A stretch of DNA of 64,000 bases from Streptomyces capillispiralis (GTDB lineage Bacteria; Actinomycetota; Actinomycetes; Streptomycetales; Streptomycetaceae). The DNA lies in assembly GCF_007829875.1 (NCBI RefSeq), contig NZ_VIWV01000001.1:1612001-1676000 (forward strand), read 5' to 3'. The translations under genes were made by a program, and so were the position numbers. This document shows, one piece after another, positions 1 through 10,231 of this stretch. Position 1 is the stretch's first letter. The number at the start of each line of letters is the position of its first letter. A model generated the notes under the pieces. It made no database searches, was not told the DNA's origin, and saw only the letters and a list, made by a program, of their open reading frames with translations.

Positions 1-357
1 GGACACGGCGTGCTGCTCCCCCGTCCCGCCGGTCACCCGGGTGTCCAGGGTGCAGAGCAGACCGGGCGCCCACTCGCCGTGCGCCACGCTCGACGGCAGC
101 GCGACCGGCACGTGCGGGCGGGCCAGGTCGCGTAGCCGCAGTTCCCGGCGGCGCCGGGCGCTCGCCTCATGGTCGGGGGCGAGGCGCAGCACATGGCGGG
201 TGCCGACCCACCAGGTGGCGGGCGCGGCGCCCTCGGCGACGGGCCGGACGTCGGGCCCGGCGGAGGCGGCCGCGCCGTCGCCCGCCCCGCTCCCGGTCAG
301 CAGGGAACGGGCCAGTCGGCGGACGGTGTCCGCGGTGGGGGTCGGTGCCTGGGTCAT
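1..357 (-). CDS. Aminoglycoside phosphotransferase (APH) family protein, N-terminal part
   Basis: The first 119 residues are visible; the gene continues past the left edge of the window. The start is ATG (MTQAPTPTAD). The stretch PATWWVGTRHVLRLAPD, followed by an Arg-rich helix (ASARRRRELRLRDL), matches the beta-hairpin and helix that begin the APH/choline-kinase-like fold. The family phosphorylates small hydroxylated molecules or acts as an uncharacterised kinase; the catalytic HxD loop lies outside the window, so activity cannot be judged. The gene sits 49 bases downstream of an M24 peptidase on the same strand and could be co-transcribed with it. The family call rests on N-terminal resemblance only. 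Confidence 0.7.
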   Translation of the reverse strand, partial: MTQAPTPTADTVRRLARSLLTGSGAGDGAAASAGPDVRPVAEGAAPATWWVGTRHVLRLAPDHEASARRRRELRLRDLARPHVPVALPSSVAHGEWAPGLLCTLDTRVTGGTGEQHAVS

Positions 358-406
358 GGTCGCGCCATTGCCGTTCGGGGAGGCGGGAGGGGACGGAGGG
401 GGCCGT

Positions 407-1534
407 TCAGTCCACTATGAGCAGGTCCCGCGCGGTGTTGTTCAGCCGCCGCCCGCCGTCCTCGGTCACGGTGACGATGTCCTCGATGCGGACGCCGAAC
501 CGGCCGGGCAGATAGACGCCGGGTTCGACGGAGAAGCACATGCCGGGGACGAGGGGCTGCTCCTCGCCCTCGATCATGTACGGCGGTTCGTGCGTGGTGA
601 CGCCGATGCCGTGCCCGGTGCGGTGGATGAAGTACGCGCCGTACCCGGCGTCGGCGATGACCGCGCGGGCGGCGCGGTCGACCTCCTGGCAGGCGGCGCC
701 GGGCCGCACCGCGCGGAACCCGGCCTCCTGGGCCTCGCGCACGAGGTCGTGCACCCGGCGTTCCTCGTCGGTGGGTTGGCCGACGTGGACGGTGCGGGAG
801 GTGTCGGAGCCGTAGCCGTCCTTCAGGCCGCCGAAGTCGAGGACGACCATGTCGCCGCGTTCGATGACGCGGTCGCCCACCTCGTGGTGCGGGTTGGCCC
901 CGTTGGGCCCGGAGGCGACGATGGTGAAGTCGACCTGGGAGTGTCCGGACCGCCGCAGCGAGGCGGCGAGATCGGCGGCGACGTCCGACTCGCGGCGGCC
1001 GGCGAAGGCGACCTCCCGGATCTCCTCGAACGCCGCGTCGGCGGCGGCACCGGCGGCGGCCAGCAGTTCCAGTTCCGCCGCGTCCTTGACGGCGCGCAGC
1101 ATGGGCAGGGCCTCGGTCAGGGAGGCGTAGGAGGTGCCGGGCAGCGTCCTCTGCAGGCCCAGCAGGTGCAGGGCCCAGGCGTTGTCGCTGACGCCGAACC
1201 GGCCGCCGGTGTCCAGCAGGGCGGCGGTGGCGGCGTAGGGGTCCTTGCCGTCGGTCCAGTGGCGCAGGGTCAGGGCCGGGGCGCCGGGGGCCCGTGCGGC
1301 GTCCGGGGCCTCCAGGGTGGGGACGACGAGCACGGGGTCCCGGCCGGCGGCCAGGACCAGCAGGGTGAGCCGCTCGGTGACCGCGGTGGGGGTGTAGCCG
1401 GTGAGCCACACCAGGTCGGGGCCGGGGGCCACGAGCAGACCGGCGAGCCCGGCCTCCGCGGCCTGTCGCGCCGCACGCTCCATGCGGGCTGCGTAGTCGT
1501 CGGCGGTGAAGGGCGCGGGCACGGTGCCGGTCAT
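407..1534 (-). CDS. M24 family metallopeptidase (Xaa-Pro aminopeptidase-like)
   Basis: 375 residues, the usual length for a short bacterial prolidase or aminopeptidase P. Residues 1-140 form the creatinase-like N-terminal domain, which begins with the typical AARMERAARQAAEAGLAGLL helix. Residues 150-375 form the pita-bread catalytic domain. The five dinuclear-metal ligands are all present: D233 and D244 (VLDFGGLKDGYGSD), H308 (RTGHGIG), E337 (SVEPG) and E351 (RIEDIV). It should be an active cytoplasmic dipeptidase/aminopeptidase releasing residues next to proline; the exact substrate is not readable. The start is an ATG in good context for the domain boundary. Confidence 0.93.
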   Translation of the reverse strand: MTGTVPAPFTADDYAARMERAARQAAEAGLAGLLVAPGPDLVWLTGYTPTAVTERLTLLVLAAGRDPVLVVPTLEAPDAARAPGAPALTLRHWTDGKDPYAATAALLDTGGRFGVSDNAWALHLLGLQRTLPGTSYASLTEALPMLRAVKDAAELELLAAAGAAADAAFEEIREVAFAGRRESDVAADLAASLRRSGHSQVDFTIVASGPNGANPHHEVGDRVIERGDMVVLDFGGLKDGYGSDTSRTVHVGQPTDEERRVHDLVREAQEAGFRAVRPGAACQEVDRAARAVIADAGYGAYFIHRTGHGIGVTTHEPPYMIEGEEQPLVPGMCFSVEPGVYLPGRFGVRIEDIVTVTEDGGRRLNNTARDLLIVD

Positions 1535-1826
1535 CCGGGGGCCTCCCAGGGGCGGACAGCGGGGCTACGGGCAGCATCCTGCCCGGCGGGCGGGGGCGGC
1601 GCGAGCCGATTCGCGGTGTTCACCCCGCGTCCCGCCCGGCCCGGCGCCCGGCCGCCCCGCCGGTTCACGGGCCGCCCCGTACGGGTGGGGCCGGGGGTGG
1701 TCCGGACGCCGCGGCCGCCCGGGGCGGGCGGGCCGGTCGCGGACCGGGACGCTCCCGGTCGGGCTCGCCGTCCATGACCGTCCCCGTCCTCGACGACGGG
1801 GCGGCTCACCAGTCGCTTCCGCGTGG

Positions 1827-2372
1827 TCATGCGACGAGGCCGGGGACGGCCGTCAGCTGCTGGTAGCCGCCGCTGCGGCGGCGCACCGTCAGGGTCACCT
1901 CCTCTCCCGGGCGGGCGCGGGCGACGGCGCGTGCCAGGTCGGCCGCCGAGTCGACCCGGGCGGCGCCGACGGCGAGGACGACGTCGCCCCGCACGAGGCC
2001 GGCCGAGGACCCGGGGCCGGGGACGTGCACCCCCACGACCCGGGCCCCCGGTCCGCGGTCGTCGGCCACCTCCACCCCCAGCCGGGCGGCCACGGGCACG
2101 GACGGGGCGGCTCCCGGTGAGGCGGCCGGCAGCACCGCCGCCCGCCACGCCGGCCCGACGAGCCCGCCCACGCCGACGACCGCGGCCCCCGTCGCCCCCA
2201 TCACGGCCCCGGACAGCACCAGGAGCACAGCGATCAGCAGCCCGGACCACGCGGACACCGGCCGTCGCCCGGGCGTCCGCCCGGCGGGCCGCCCGGAGCC
2301 CGGGCCGTCGCCGGTCTCCGGCACGCCCCTGTCCCCCGGGAGCGGCTTGGGCCGCAGCGCCGTCTGTTCCAT
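1827..2372 (-). CDS. PDZ-domain membrane protein, no protease domain
   Basis: 181 residues from ATG (MEQTALRPKP). A basic, Pro/Gly-rich cytoplasmic segment (1-40) is followed by one membrane helix (about 42-64), then an Ala/Pro linker and a C-terminal PDZ fold (about 95-181). The PDZ part has the recognisable GPGSSAGLVRGDVVLAVGAARVDS core. It lies outside the membrane if the N-terminus is cytoplasmic. HtrA/DegP-like proteases have such PDZ domains, but no trypsin-like domain is fused here, so it is probably an adaptor or substrate-binding protein. It lies 29 bases downstream of geosmin synthase on the same strand. A much longer open frame covers the same frame, but its upstream part is antisense shadow of the synthase. 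Confidence 0.82.
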   Translation of the reverse strand: MEQTALRPKPLPGDRGVPETGDGPGSGRPAGRTPGRRPVSAWSGLLIAVLLVLSGAVMGATGAAVVGVGGLVGPAWRAAVLPAASPGAAPSVPVAARLGVEVADDRGPGARVVGVHVPGPGSSAGLVRGDVVLAVGAARVDSAADLARAVARARPGEEVTLTVRRRSGGYQQLTAVPGLVA

Positions 2373-2401
2373 CGTTCGCCTCCGCGCAGGGGTGCGGTCC
2401 G

Positions 2402-4567
<2,166 letters not shown>

Positions 4568-4653
4568 CTACCCGTGGCCCGTCGGCCGCATCCGCCGGCG
4601 GGGACGTGATCACACCATCGCGTGAACCGTGCCCCGTACGGGAGTCGTGCGGC

Positions 4654-5832
4654 TCAGGTCCGTACCTGGATCAGCGCGTGGGTGCCGCCGGTGCGCCAGC
4701 GCTGTCCCTCCGCCGCGACGAGCGCCGCCTCGGTGGCGGGGGCGAGTCCGGTGATCACGTCGGACTTCAGGGTGCGCAGGGCGGCGACCGGCCCAGGGAA
4801 GTAACCGGTGACGCCGGCGAACGGGGTGGTCGGGGGCCAGTACCGGTCGCCCACCAGGCGGCGGTAGTTGAGGTCGCCCTTGACGACGGTGACCGCGGCG
4901 GCGGCGAAGTCGGCGCGCAGGTCGTCCGGCATCTCGGCGTACGGCAGGGGTGAGCACGAGAAGGGGTGCGCGCGCAGGGCGAGCCGGCCGTCGCGGAGGG
5001 CGGCCCACAGACCGCGCCCGTACTCCCCCGCCGCCCCCTCGGCGGCGGTGAGCCGGCGCACCGCGTCGACGACGTCGGCGGTGGTGGCGTCGGAGACGTA
5101 GTACGGGTGGGGCTTGACGTGCAGCACGGCCCGGCCGATGCGGCCGTGCGCCAGCAGATGGGCGACGAGCAGCAGGTCCGGGACGAGTTCGCGGCCCGCG
5201 TTGTCGGCGACCAGGCACAGCGTGCCCGTGCCCGGGGCGCCGAGCAGCGGCCACAGCCGTTCGCTGTCGTCGGCCACCAGGGCGGGGACGGCGGCGGCCT
5301 CCTCCGCCCCCTCCGCGGAGAGCCGGAAGCCGAGGTCGGCGCGGTTGCCCCACAGGGAGCCGTGCAGCAGGGCGCGGGCCTGCTCCTCCTCCGGGCGGCC
5401 GGCGAGGTCGTCGAGCGCGGCCAGTTCCTCGTCGGTGGCGGGCGAGTCGAGTTCGGCGCGTTTGGACGGACGGAACGGGTCGATGCCCTGCCAGGGTCCG
5501 GGGGCGAAGTAGTCCACCGCGTGCAGCAGCCGGCGGTAGAACCAGCTCTCGGACCACAGCCAGGGCACGTCGTACCAGGAGCGCCCGGCGTACGCGTCCA
5601 TCCCCCAGGTCCGCCAGCGCTCGTGGTCGTGCGCGTCGGCGGGGAGGGGGTCGATCACGCCCCCGGTGCATTCGGCCAGCAGCGCGTCGAGCGCGCGCCG
5701 CTGCCCGGGCCCGTACGGGAGGGTGTCGCGCACCTGCCGGATGATCGCGGGGTGCCGCTCGGCGAGCACGCTGTGGGGGAACGTGCCGGGCTCGTCGGCG
5801 AGGATCACGGGCGCGGTGGGGGTGTCGGGCAT
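4654..5832 (-). CDS. Damage-control phosphatase, ARMT1/DUF89 family
   Basis: 392 residues from ATG (MPDTPTAPVI). Family hallmarks are the metal-binding DNAG (210-213) in CLVADNAGRELVPDLLL and the KGDLNYRRLVGD loop (318-329). The N-terminal helical region and the W-rich SWYDVPWLWSESWFYRRLL segment also match. Members are Mn/Ni-dependent phosphatases that remove damaged or misplaced sugar phosphates such as fructose 1-phosphate; human ARMT1 is the founding relative. It sits between cprB and geoA on the same strand, 41 bases after cprB and 95 bases before geoA, matching the order I recall in S. coelicolor. Its physiological substrate here is unknown. Confidence 0.9.
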   Translation of the reverse strand: MPDTPTAPVILADEPGTFPHSVLAERHPAIIRQVRDTLPYGPGQRRALDALLAECTGGVIDPLPADAHDHERWRTWGMDAYAGRSWYDVPWLWSESWFYRRLLHAVDYFAPGPWQGIDPFRPSKRAELDSPATDEELAALDDLAGRPEEEQARALLHGSLWGNRADLGFRLSAEGAEEAAAVPALVADDSERLWPLLGAPGTGTLCLVADNAGRELVPDLLLVAHLLAHGRIGRAVLHVKPHPYYVSDATTADVVDAVRRLTAAEGAAGEYGRGLWAALRDGRLALRAHPFSCSPLPYAEMPDDLRADFAAAAVTVVKGDLNYRRLVGDRYWPPTTPFAGVTGYFPGPVAALRTLKSDVITGLAPATEAALVAAEGQRWRTGGTHALIQVRT

Positions 5833-5873
5833 GTGGATCACCGTAACGCGCGGCGGTGGCCGCGCGCCGCGGG

Positions 5874-6521
5874 TCACACCGGCGCGATCTCCCGCTCCAG
5901 CCGGGCGGCCAGGCTGAGGTAGCGGGCGCGGCGGGTGACGGGGACCAGGCCCCGGATGAGGATCTGCCACATCTCGGCCGTACGGCGGGGCTGGCGGGCC
6001 ACGCCCTCGCGGGAGCGGCCGACGACGCGGGTGCCGACGAAGAAGCAGACGAGGGAGTGGGCCACGACGTCGATGTCGACGTCCGGATGGACGTCGGACT
6101 CCTTGACGGCGCCGAGGAGCCGGGCCGTGACGATGTCCATCCACTCGGTGAAGGGGTGGCTGAGCGGCGGGCGCGGGCGGGTGCCGCCGGTGGCGAGCCG
6201 CAGCCCGGCCCGCAGGACCGGGTCCGCGGCCGACATCCTGGCTATGCCGAAGGTGAGGCGCATCAGCGCCTCCAGGGAGGTGTGGCCGCGGATCTCGGTG
6301 TCCCGGGCCAGCCGGCGGCAGGTGGCCGACTGCAGTTCCAGGACGGCGTGGGCCAGGTCCTCCTTCGCGGCGAAGTGGAAGTAGAGGGCCCCCTTGGTGA
6401 CATGGGCGTGCTCGACGATGTCGCTGAGACTGGTCGATTCGTAGCCCTGCCGGTCGAACAGGTCGGCGGCCGCCGTGATGATCGTCGCGCGGGTCTGCTC
6501 GGCGCGTACCTGCCTCGCCAT
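5874..6521 (-). CDS. cprB: CprB-like TetR-family gamma-butyrolactone receptor homologue
   Basis: 215 residues, exactly the length I recall for S. coelicolor CprB and strongly similar along its whole length. The N-terminal DNA-binding domain (1-60) reads MARQVRAEQTRATIITAAAD and later VTKGALYFHFAAKEDLAHAV, the ArpA/ScbR/CprB recognition helix signature. The C-terminal ligand domain keeps LRAGLRLATGGTRPRPPLSH and ILIRGLVPVTRRARYL. These proteins repress promoters until a butyrolactone-type signal binds, and CprB affects sporulation and antibiotic production. No butyrolactone synthase (AfsA-like) gene is in the window, so it may be an orphan receptor. The start ATG at 6521 is preferred over a longer in-frame start because MARQ is the family N-terminus. 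Confidence 0.93.
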   Translation of the reverse strand: MARQVRAEQTRATIITAAADLFDRQGYESTSLSDIVEHAHVTKGALYFHFAAKEDLAHAVLELQSATCRRLARDTEIRGHTSLEALMRLTFGIARMSAADPVLRAGLRLATGGTRPRPPLSHPFTEWMDIVTARLLGAVKESDVHPDVDIDVVAHSLVCFFVGTRVVGRSREGVARQPRRTAEMWQILIRGLVPVTRRARYLSLAARLEREIAPV

Positions 6522-6541
6522 CGACTGAACTCCTGAGCCGG

Positions 6542-6567
6542 AAAGGAACGGGTCATGCCGTTTGTTT
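6542..6567. promoter_or_regulatory. Putative CprB autoregulatory palindrome
   Basis: An imperfect 26-base inverted repeat lies 21 bases upstream of the cprB start. The arms AAAGGAACGG and CCGTTTGTTT match at 8 of 10 paired positions around a 6-base spacer (gtcatg). AT-rich-flanked palindromes of about this size with AACGG/CCGTT cores resemble autoregulatory elements of gamma-butyrolactone receptors, which often repress their own gene. The assignment is by position and symmetry only. Confidence 0.5.
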
Positions 6568-6724
6568 GTGACGCCCAGTACACGATAGCTCACCCTGTGG
6601 CGACGTTCATCACCCGGGCGGGCCACGACACTTGGAACACATCCGGCAAAAACAAACGCACTCCTCGAAAGAAAACAGCGCGTCCGGTATCTAAGTGTGT
6701 CAGGTGCGATGACAAAAGAGAACG

Positions 6725-6760
6725 GCGGGTCGGCCGGTGCCCGAGCACCGGCCGACCCGC
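6725..6760 (-). terminator. Intrinsic terminator of the subtilisin gene
   Basis: A perfect 16-base stem (GCGGGTCGGCCGGTGC paired with its complement) encloses a 4-base loop. It lies 17 bases beyond the stop codon of the minus-strand protease gene. The strong GC stem without a long T-tract is usual for Streptomyces terminators. Confidence 0.85.
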
Positions 6761-6776
6761 CCGTCGCGGAGGTCGC

Positions 6777-8594
6777 TCAGAAGGTCAGCTGCCAGCCGTT
6801 GATCAGGCCCGTGTCCTGGGCCGCCGTGTCCTGCACGCGCAGCTTCCAGGTGCCGTTGGCGGTCTCGGTGGAGGCGTTCACCGTGTAGGTGGCGACGACG
6901 TTGTCCGCGGAGTCCGACGAACTGGCGGACTTCAGGCGGTACACCGAACCGTCCGGCGCCACCAGGTCGACGACCAGGTCACCGCGGTAGGTGTGGGTGA
7001 TGTCCACGCCCACCTGGAGGGCCGAGGGCGCGGAGCCGGTGCGGCCGCTGACGCCGATCGGCGACTCGACCGCCGAGCCGTTGTCCGGAATGGAGACGGC
7101 GGTGGTGCTGGTGTACGTGGAGCCGGTCGACGTACCGCCCTTGACGGCCTGGACGGTCTTCGCGGCGTCCGCGAGGCCCGCGCCGCAGCCGCCGGTGCAG
7201 GTGCCGGGCAGGGGGCGGGCGTTGGTCTTGATCGCCGACTCGATCTGGGCCGGGGTGAGCGCGGCGTTGGCCGACTTCATCAGCGCGGCGAGGCCCGCGA
7301 TGTGCGGGGTGGCCATGCTGGTGCCCTGGTAGTAGGCGTAGTTCTCGGTCGACGGGGTGCGGGTGCCGGAGTTCAGCGTGGACAGGATGCCGTTGGCGGT
7401 GGTGGTCCGGGTCTCGCCGCCGGGGGCGGCGATGTCCACGATGGTGCCGTAGTTGGAGTAGGAGGCACGGCTGCCGGCGCGGTTGGTGGCGGCGACGGTG
7501 ATGACGTTGCCGCAGTTCGCCGGGGAGGAGTTGGCGGCGTTCTGGTTCTCGTTGCCGGCCGCGACGACGACCGTGGTGCCGCGGTTCACGGCGCCGTTGA
7601 TGGCGCTCTGGGTGGCGGTGGAGCAGGCGCCGCCCCCGCCGAGGCTCATGTTGATGACCTTGGCGACGTTGGCGTTGGCGGGCACACCGGAGACGGTGCC
7701 GCCGGACGCCCAGGTGATGGCGTCGATGATGTCGGAGTCGTAGCCGCCGCACTTGCCGAGCACGCGCACCGGGGAGATCTTCGCGTTGTACGCGATGCCG
7801 GCGACGCCCTTGCCGTTGTGGGTGGCCGCGGCGATGGTGCCCGCCACGTGGGTGCCGTGCCAGGAGGAGTTGCTGCCGGTGGACTGGCCGCACTCGCCGG
7901 CGGCGTACCAGTCGCCGGGGTCGGCCGGGTTGCTGTCGCGGCCGTTGCCGTCGACGGCGACGGCGGTGTCGGAGATGAAGTCGTAGCCGCCGACGACGTT
8001 CGCGGCGAGGTCGGAGTGGGCGACGTAACCGGTGTCGATGACGGCGACCGTGACGCCGCTGCCGGTGGCGAGGTCCCAGGCGCCCGGCACACGCATGCCG
8101 GCGGTGGTCTCGAACAGGTCCCACTGCTTGGTGTACTCGGTGTCGTTGGGGGTGGCCAGCGGCTTGTTGAGGCGGTCCGGCACGACGTAGGCGACCTGCG
8201 GGTCGGCGCGGTACTCGGCGACGACGTCGGCGACCTCGGTCCCGGTCGGCCGGTCGCCCAGGCCGACGAGGGCGGCACCGGTGCCGAGGCGGCGCTGGAA
8301 GCCGACGTCCTCGCCGGCCCGCGCGCCCTTGGCGGAGGCGTCCGCGGCGGCGGCCTTGTCGGACGTGGCCTCGGCGGCGCCGGACCGGTAGCCGACGATG
8401 AGCCGCTCGGCCGGGGTGCCGGGCGCGGCCTCGGTGGCGGCGGCGGGGACGGCGGCCGGCGCGTCCGCGGGGGCGTCCTGGGCGACGGCGGCCTGGGCGG
8501 ACCCGGCGGTCAGCAGGGCGACGGACAGCGCGGCGACGGATATCAGCTTCCGTCTGGGGGAGGAGCCGCGGGGGGAGCTCGAAGAGGAGCGCAA
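6777..8594 (-). CDS. Secreted subtilisin-like serine protease (S8) with C-terminal P-domain
   Basis: 605 residues. The start is taken as TTG at 8594, because a GAAAGG ribosome-binding site lies 7 bases upstream and the product then begins with a Sec signal peptide (Arg-rich start, hydrophobic 17-36, AQA cleavage region). The order is signal, I9-type propeptide (about 60-140), and S8 catalytic domain with Asp187 (VIDTGY), His246 (WHGTHVAGT) and Ser426 (GTSMATPHIAG). A proprotein-convertase P-domain (about 490-605) ends in TGLINGWQLTF. It is an extracellular endoprotease; the P-domain usually stabilises the enzyme. It is monocistronic, with a strong terminator downstream and a long divergent intergenic region upstream. 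Confidence 0.95.
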   Translation of the reverse strand: MRSSSSSPRGSSPRRKLISVAALSVALLTAGSAQAAVAQDAPADAPAAVPAAATEAAPGTPAERLIVGYRSGAAEATSDKAAAADASAKGARAGEDVGFQRRLGTGAALVGLGDRPTGTEVADVVAEYRADPQVAYVVPDRLNKPLATPNDTEYTKQWDLFETTAGMRVPGAWDLATGSGVTVAVIDTGYVAHSDLAANVVGGYDFISDTAVAVDGNGRDSNPADPGDWYAAGECGQSTGSNSSWHGTHVAGTIAAATHNGKGVAGIAYNAKISPVRVLGKCGGYDSDIIDAITWASGGTVSGVPANANVAKVINMSLGGGGACSTATQSAINGAVNRGTTVVVAAGNENQNAANSSPANCGNVITVAATNRAGSRASYSNYGTIVDIAAPGGETRTTTANGILSTLNSGTRTPSTENYAYYQGTSMATPHIAGLAALMKSANAALTPAQIESAIKTNARPLPGTCTGGCGAGLADAAKTVQAVKGGTSTGSTYTSTTAVSIPDNGSAVESPIGVSGRTGSAPSALQVGVDITHTYRGDLVVDLVAPDGSVYRLKSASSSDSADNVVATYTVNASTETANGTWKLRVQDTAAQDTGLINGWQLTF

Positions 8595-9163
8595 GGGTGT
8601 GCCTTTCGTGCCGGTACTCCGGGCGACGCGGAGTGGGACAGTGGGGGTCGATTCGCTTCGTCGTCGAAGCGGCGGGGCAATCGAACTGCGGCAGATCGGC
8701 CGGCCGGGCGCGAACAGCGGCCCCGGCGGGGGTCACCCGTGGGCCGGCTGAGGTCGAACGATAGGCAGCGCGCAGCCCGCCGGGATACGGGGGAAACCCT
8801 CGATCCGGCCGGGAACCCACCCTCGTGACACAGGGGTTGACCAGGAACGGACCGCTATGCCCCTCGCCGGGGGCGGGGGGCGTGCGGCCCCCCCGCGGGA
8901 CGGCGCCGCCCCCGCCCGCCGTCCCGTACCGTCCGCGCGGTCCGGACGCCGCAGCGGCCGCGCCGGACGCACCCCCGGAGATCACGGTTCATCACAATGC
9001 GGCAGCGGCGCCTCACTTCCCGTCGCTGTTCACTTGACGACCAGTGGTGTCACAGGGTTGGCTCCGGGCCAGTGAGAGTCACCCGGTCGGCGCACGCCCC
9101 CGCGGTTCCGTCCGTGCTCTCCCCCTGCTCTGTCTCGGCCGCACAGCGAGGTCCGCACTCCCC
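8595..9163. other. 569-base divergent intergenic region without a supported gene
   Basis: It separates the minus-strand protease from the plus-strand sugar-binding lipoprotein and must hold both promoters. A TTGACG hexamer at 9034-9039 is a possible -35 for the plus-strand gene, but I see no convincing -10 at the usual distance. Short open frames here (for example 8825-9037 plus and 8733-8972 minus) are Pro/Ala/Arg-rich, lack family resemblance and are considered spurious. No riboswitch or RNA gene was recognised. Confidence 0.6.
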
Positions 9164-10180
9164 ATGAACACTCGACCCCCGTCCCCCCGCCAACCGAGAC
9201 GTACCGTCCCTCCGACGGCCCTGGCAGCCGCCGCCGTCCTGCTGGTGACCGGCTGCTCCGCGCTCGGCACGGACGACGACTCCTCGGGCCGGGACACTGC
9301 GGGCGCGGACGGCTCCCGGGGAATGAGGGTCGTGATGGTCACGCACGGCAGCGAGGGCGACGCCTTCTGGGACCGGGTGAAGCGCGGCGCCGAGGCGGCG
9401 GCCGCGAAGGACGGCATCGACCTGACGTACGTGAGCGACCCGGAGCAGTCGGGGCAGGCGGAGCTGGTCCGCAACGCGATCCGCGACGGCGTCGACGGCA
9501 TCGCGCTGACCCTCGCCAAGCCGCAGGCCATGAAGGGCCCGGTCGCCGAGGCGCGCAAGGCGGGCATCCCCGTGGTCGGGCTCAACTCCGGCATCGACGC
9601 CTGGAAGCCGGCCGGACTGCTCGGGTACTTCGGGCAGGACGAGACCGTCGCGGGACGGGCCGTCGGGGAGAAGCTCAACGACCTCAAGGCCCGGCACACC
9701 CTGTGCGTCGTCCACGAGCGTGGCAACGTTGCCGTGGAGGCCCGCTGCGCCGGCGTGAAGAAGACCTTCGGCGGGACGACCGAGAACCTCTACGTGGACG
9801 GCACCGACATGCGTGCCGTCTCCGGCATCATCACGGCCCGGCTGCGGCAGGACTCCACCATCGACGAGGTCGTCACCAACGGGGCGGCCTACGCCCTGTC
9901 CGCGGTCGACGCCGTGAAGGAGGCGGACAGCAAGGCCCGGGTCGCCACCTTCGACCTGAACAAGGACCTGGTCGACGCGGTCCGCGCGGGCGACGTCCAG
10001 TTCGCCGTCGACCAGCAGCCCTATCTGCAGGGCTACCTCGCCGTGGACGCCCTGTGGCTGTACCGGAGCAACGGCAACGTCAGCGGCGGCGGGGTCGCGC
10101 CCGTCCTCACCGGACCGGCGTTCGTCACGAAGACCAACGCGACCGCGGTCTCCGGGTTCGCCGCCAACGGAACCCGCTGA
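9164..10180 (+). CDS. Sugar ABC transporter-type substrate-binding lipoprotein
   Basis: 338 residues from ATG (MNTRPPSPRQ). The lipoprotein signal ends in LLVTGC, with Cys31 as lipidation site. A type 1 periplasmic-binding fold follows (about 53-338) of the RbsB/LacI-sugar-binding kind: MRVVMVTHGSEGDAFWDRVKRGAEAAA, then ...IRDGVDGIALTLAKP and GIPVVGLNSGID. No permease or ATPase gene is adjacent. Instead the gene lies 51 bases upstream of a conservon sensor, so it more likely delivers a ligand signal to that sensor than feeds a transporter. That link is inferred from position only. Confidence 0.88.
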   Translation: MNTRPPSPRQPRRTVPPTALAAAAVLLVTGCSALGTDDDSSGRDTAGADGSRGMRVVMVTHGSEGDAFWDRVKRGAEAAAAKDGIDLTYVSDPEQSGQAELVRNAIRDGVDGIALTLAKPQAMKGPVAEARKAGIPVVGLNSGIDAWKPAGLLGYFGQDETVAGRAVGEKLNDLKARHTLCVVHERGNVAVEARCAGVKKTFGGTTENLYVDGTDMRAVSGIITARLRQDSTIDEVVTNGAAYALSAVDAVKEADSKARVATFDLNKDLVDAVRAGDVQFAVDQQPYLQGYLAVDALWLYRSNGNVSGGGVAPVLTGPAFVTKTNATAVSGFAANGTR

Positions 10181-10231
10181 CGGAACCGCCCGTGCGCACT
10201 CCCCCACACACCCGAACGCTCTAGGACGACG

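Noticed and set aside
41..1777. Long plus-strand open frame over the APH and M24 genes
   Set aside because: Antisense to two recognisable genes; composition is Gly/Ala/Arg/Val-biased and no start context or motif is present.
8733..9075. Short open frames in the divergent gap between protease and lipoprotein
   Set aside because: Pro/Arg/Gly-rich on both strands, no ribosome-binding site, no conserved pattern.
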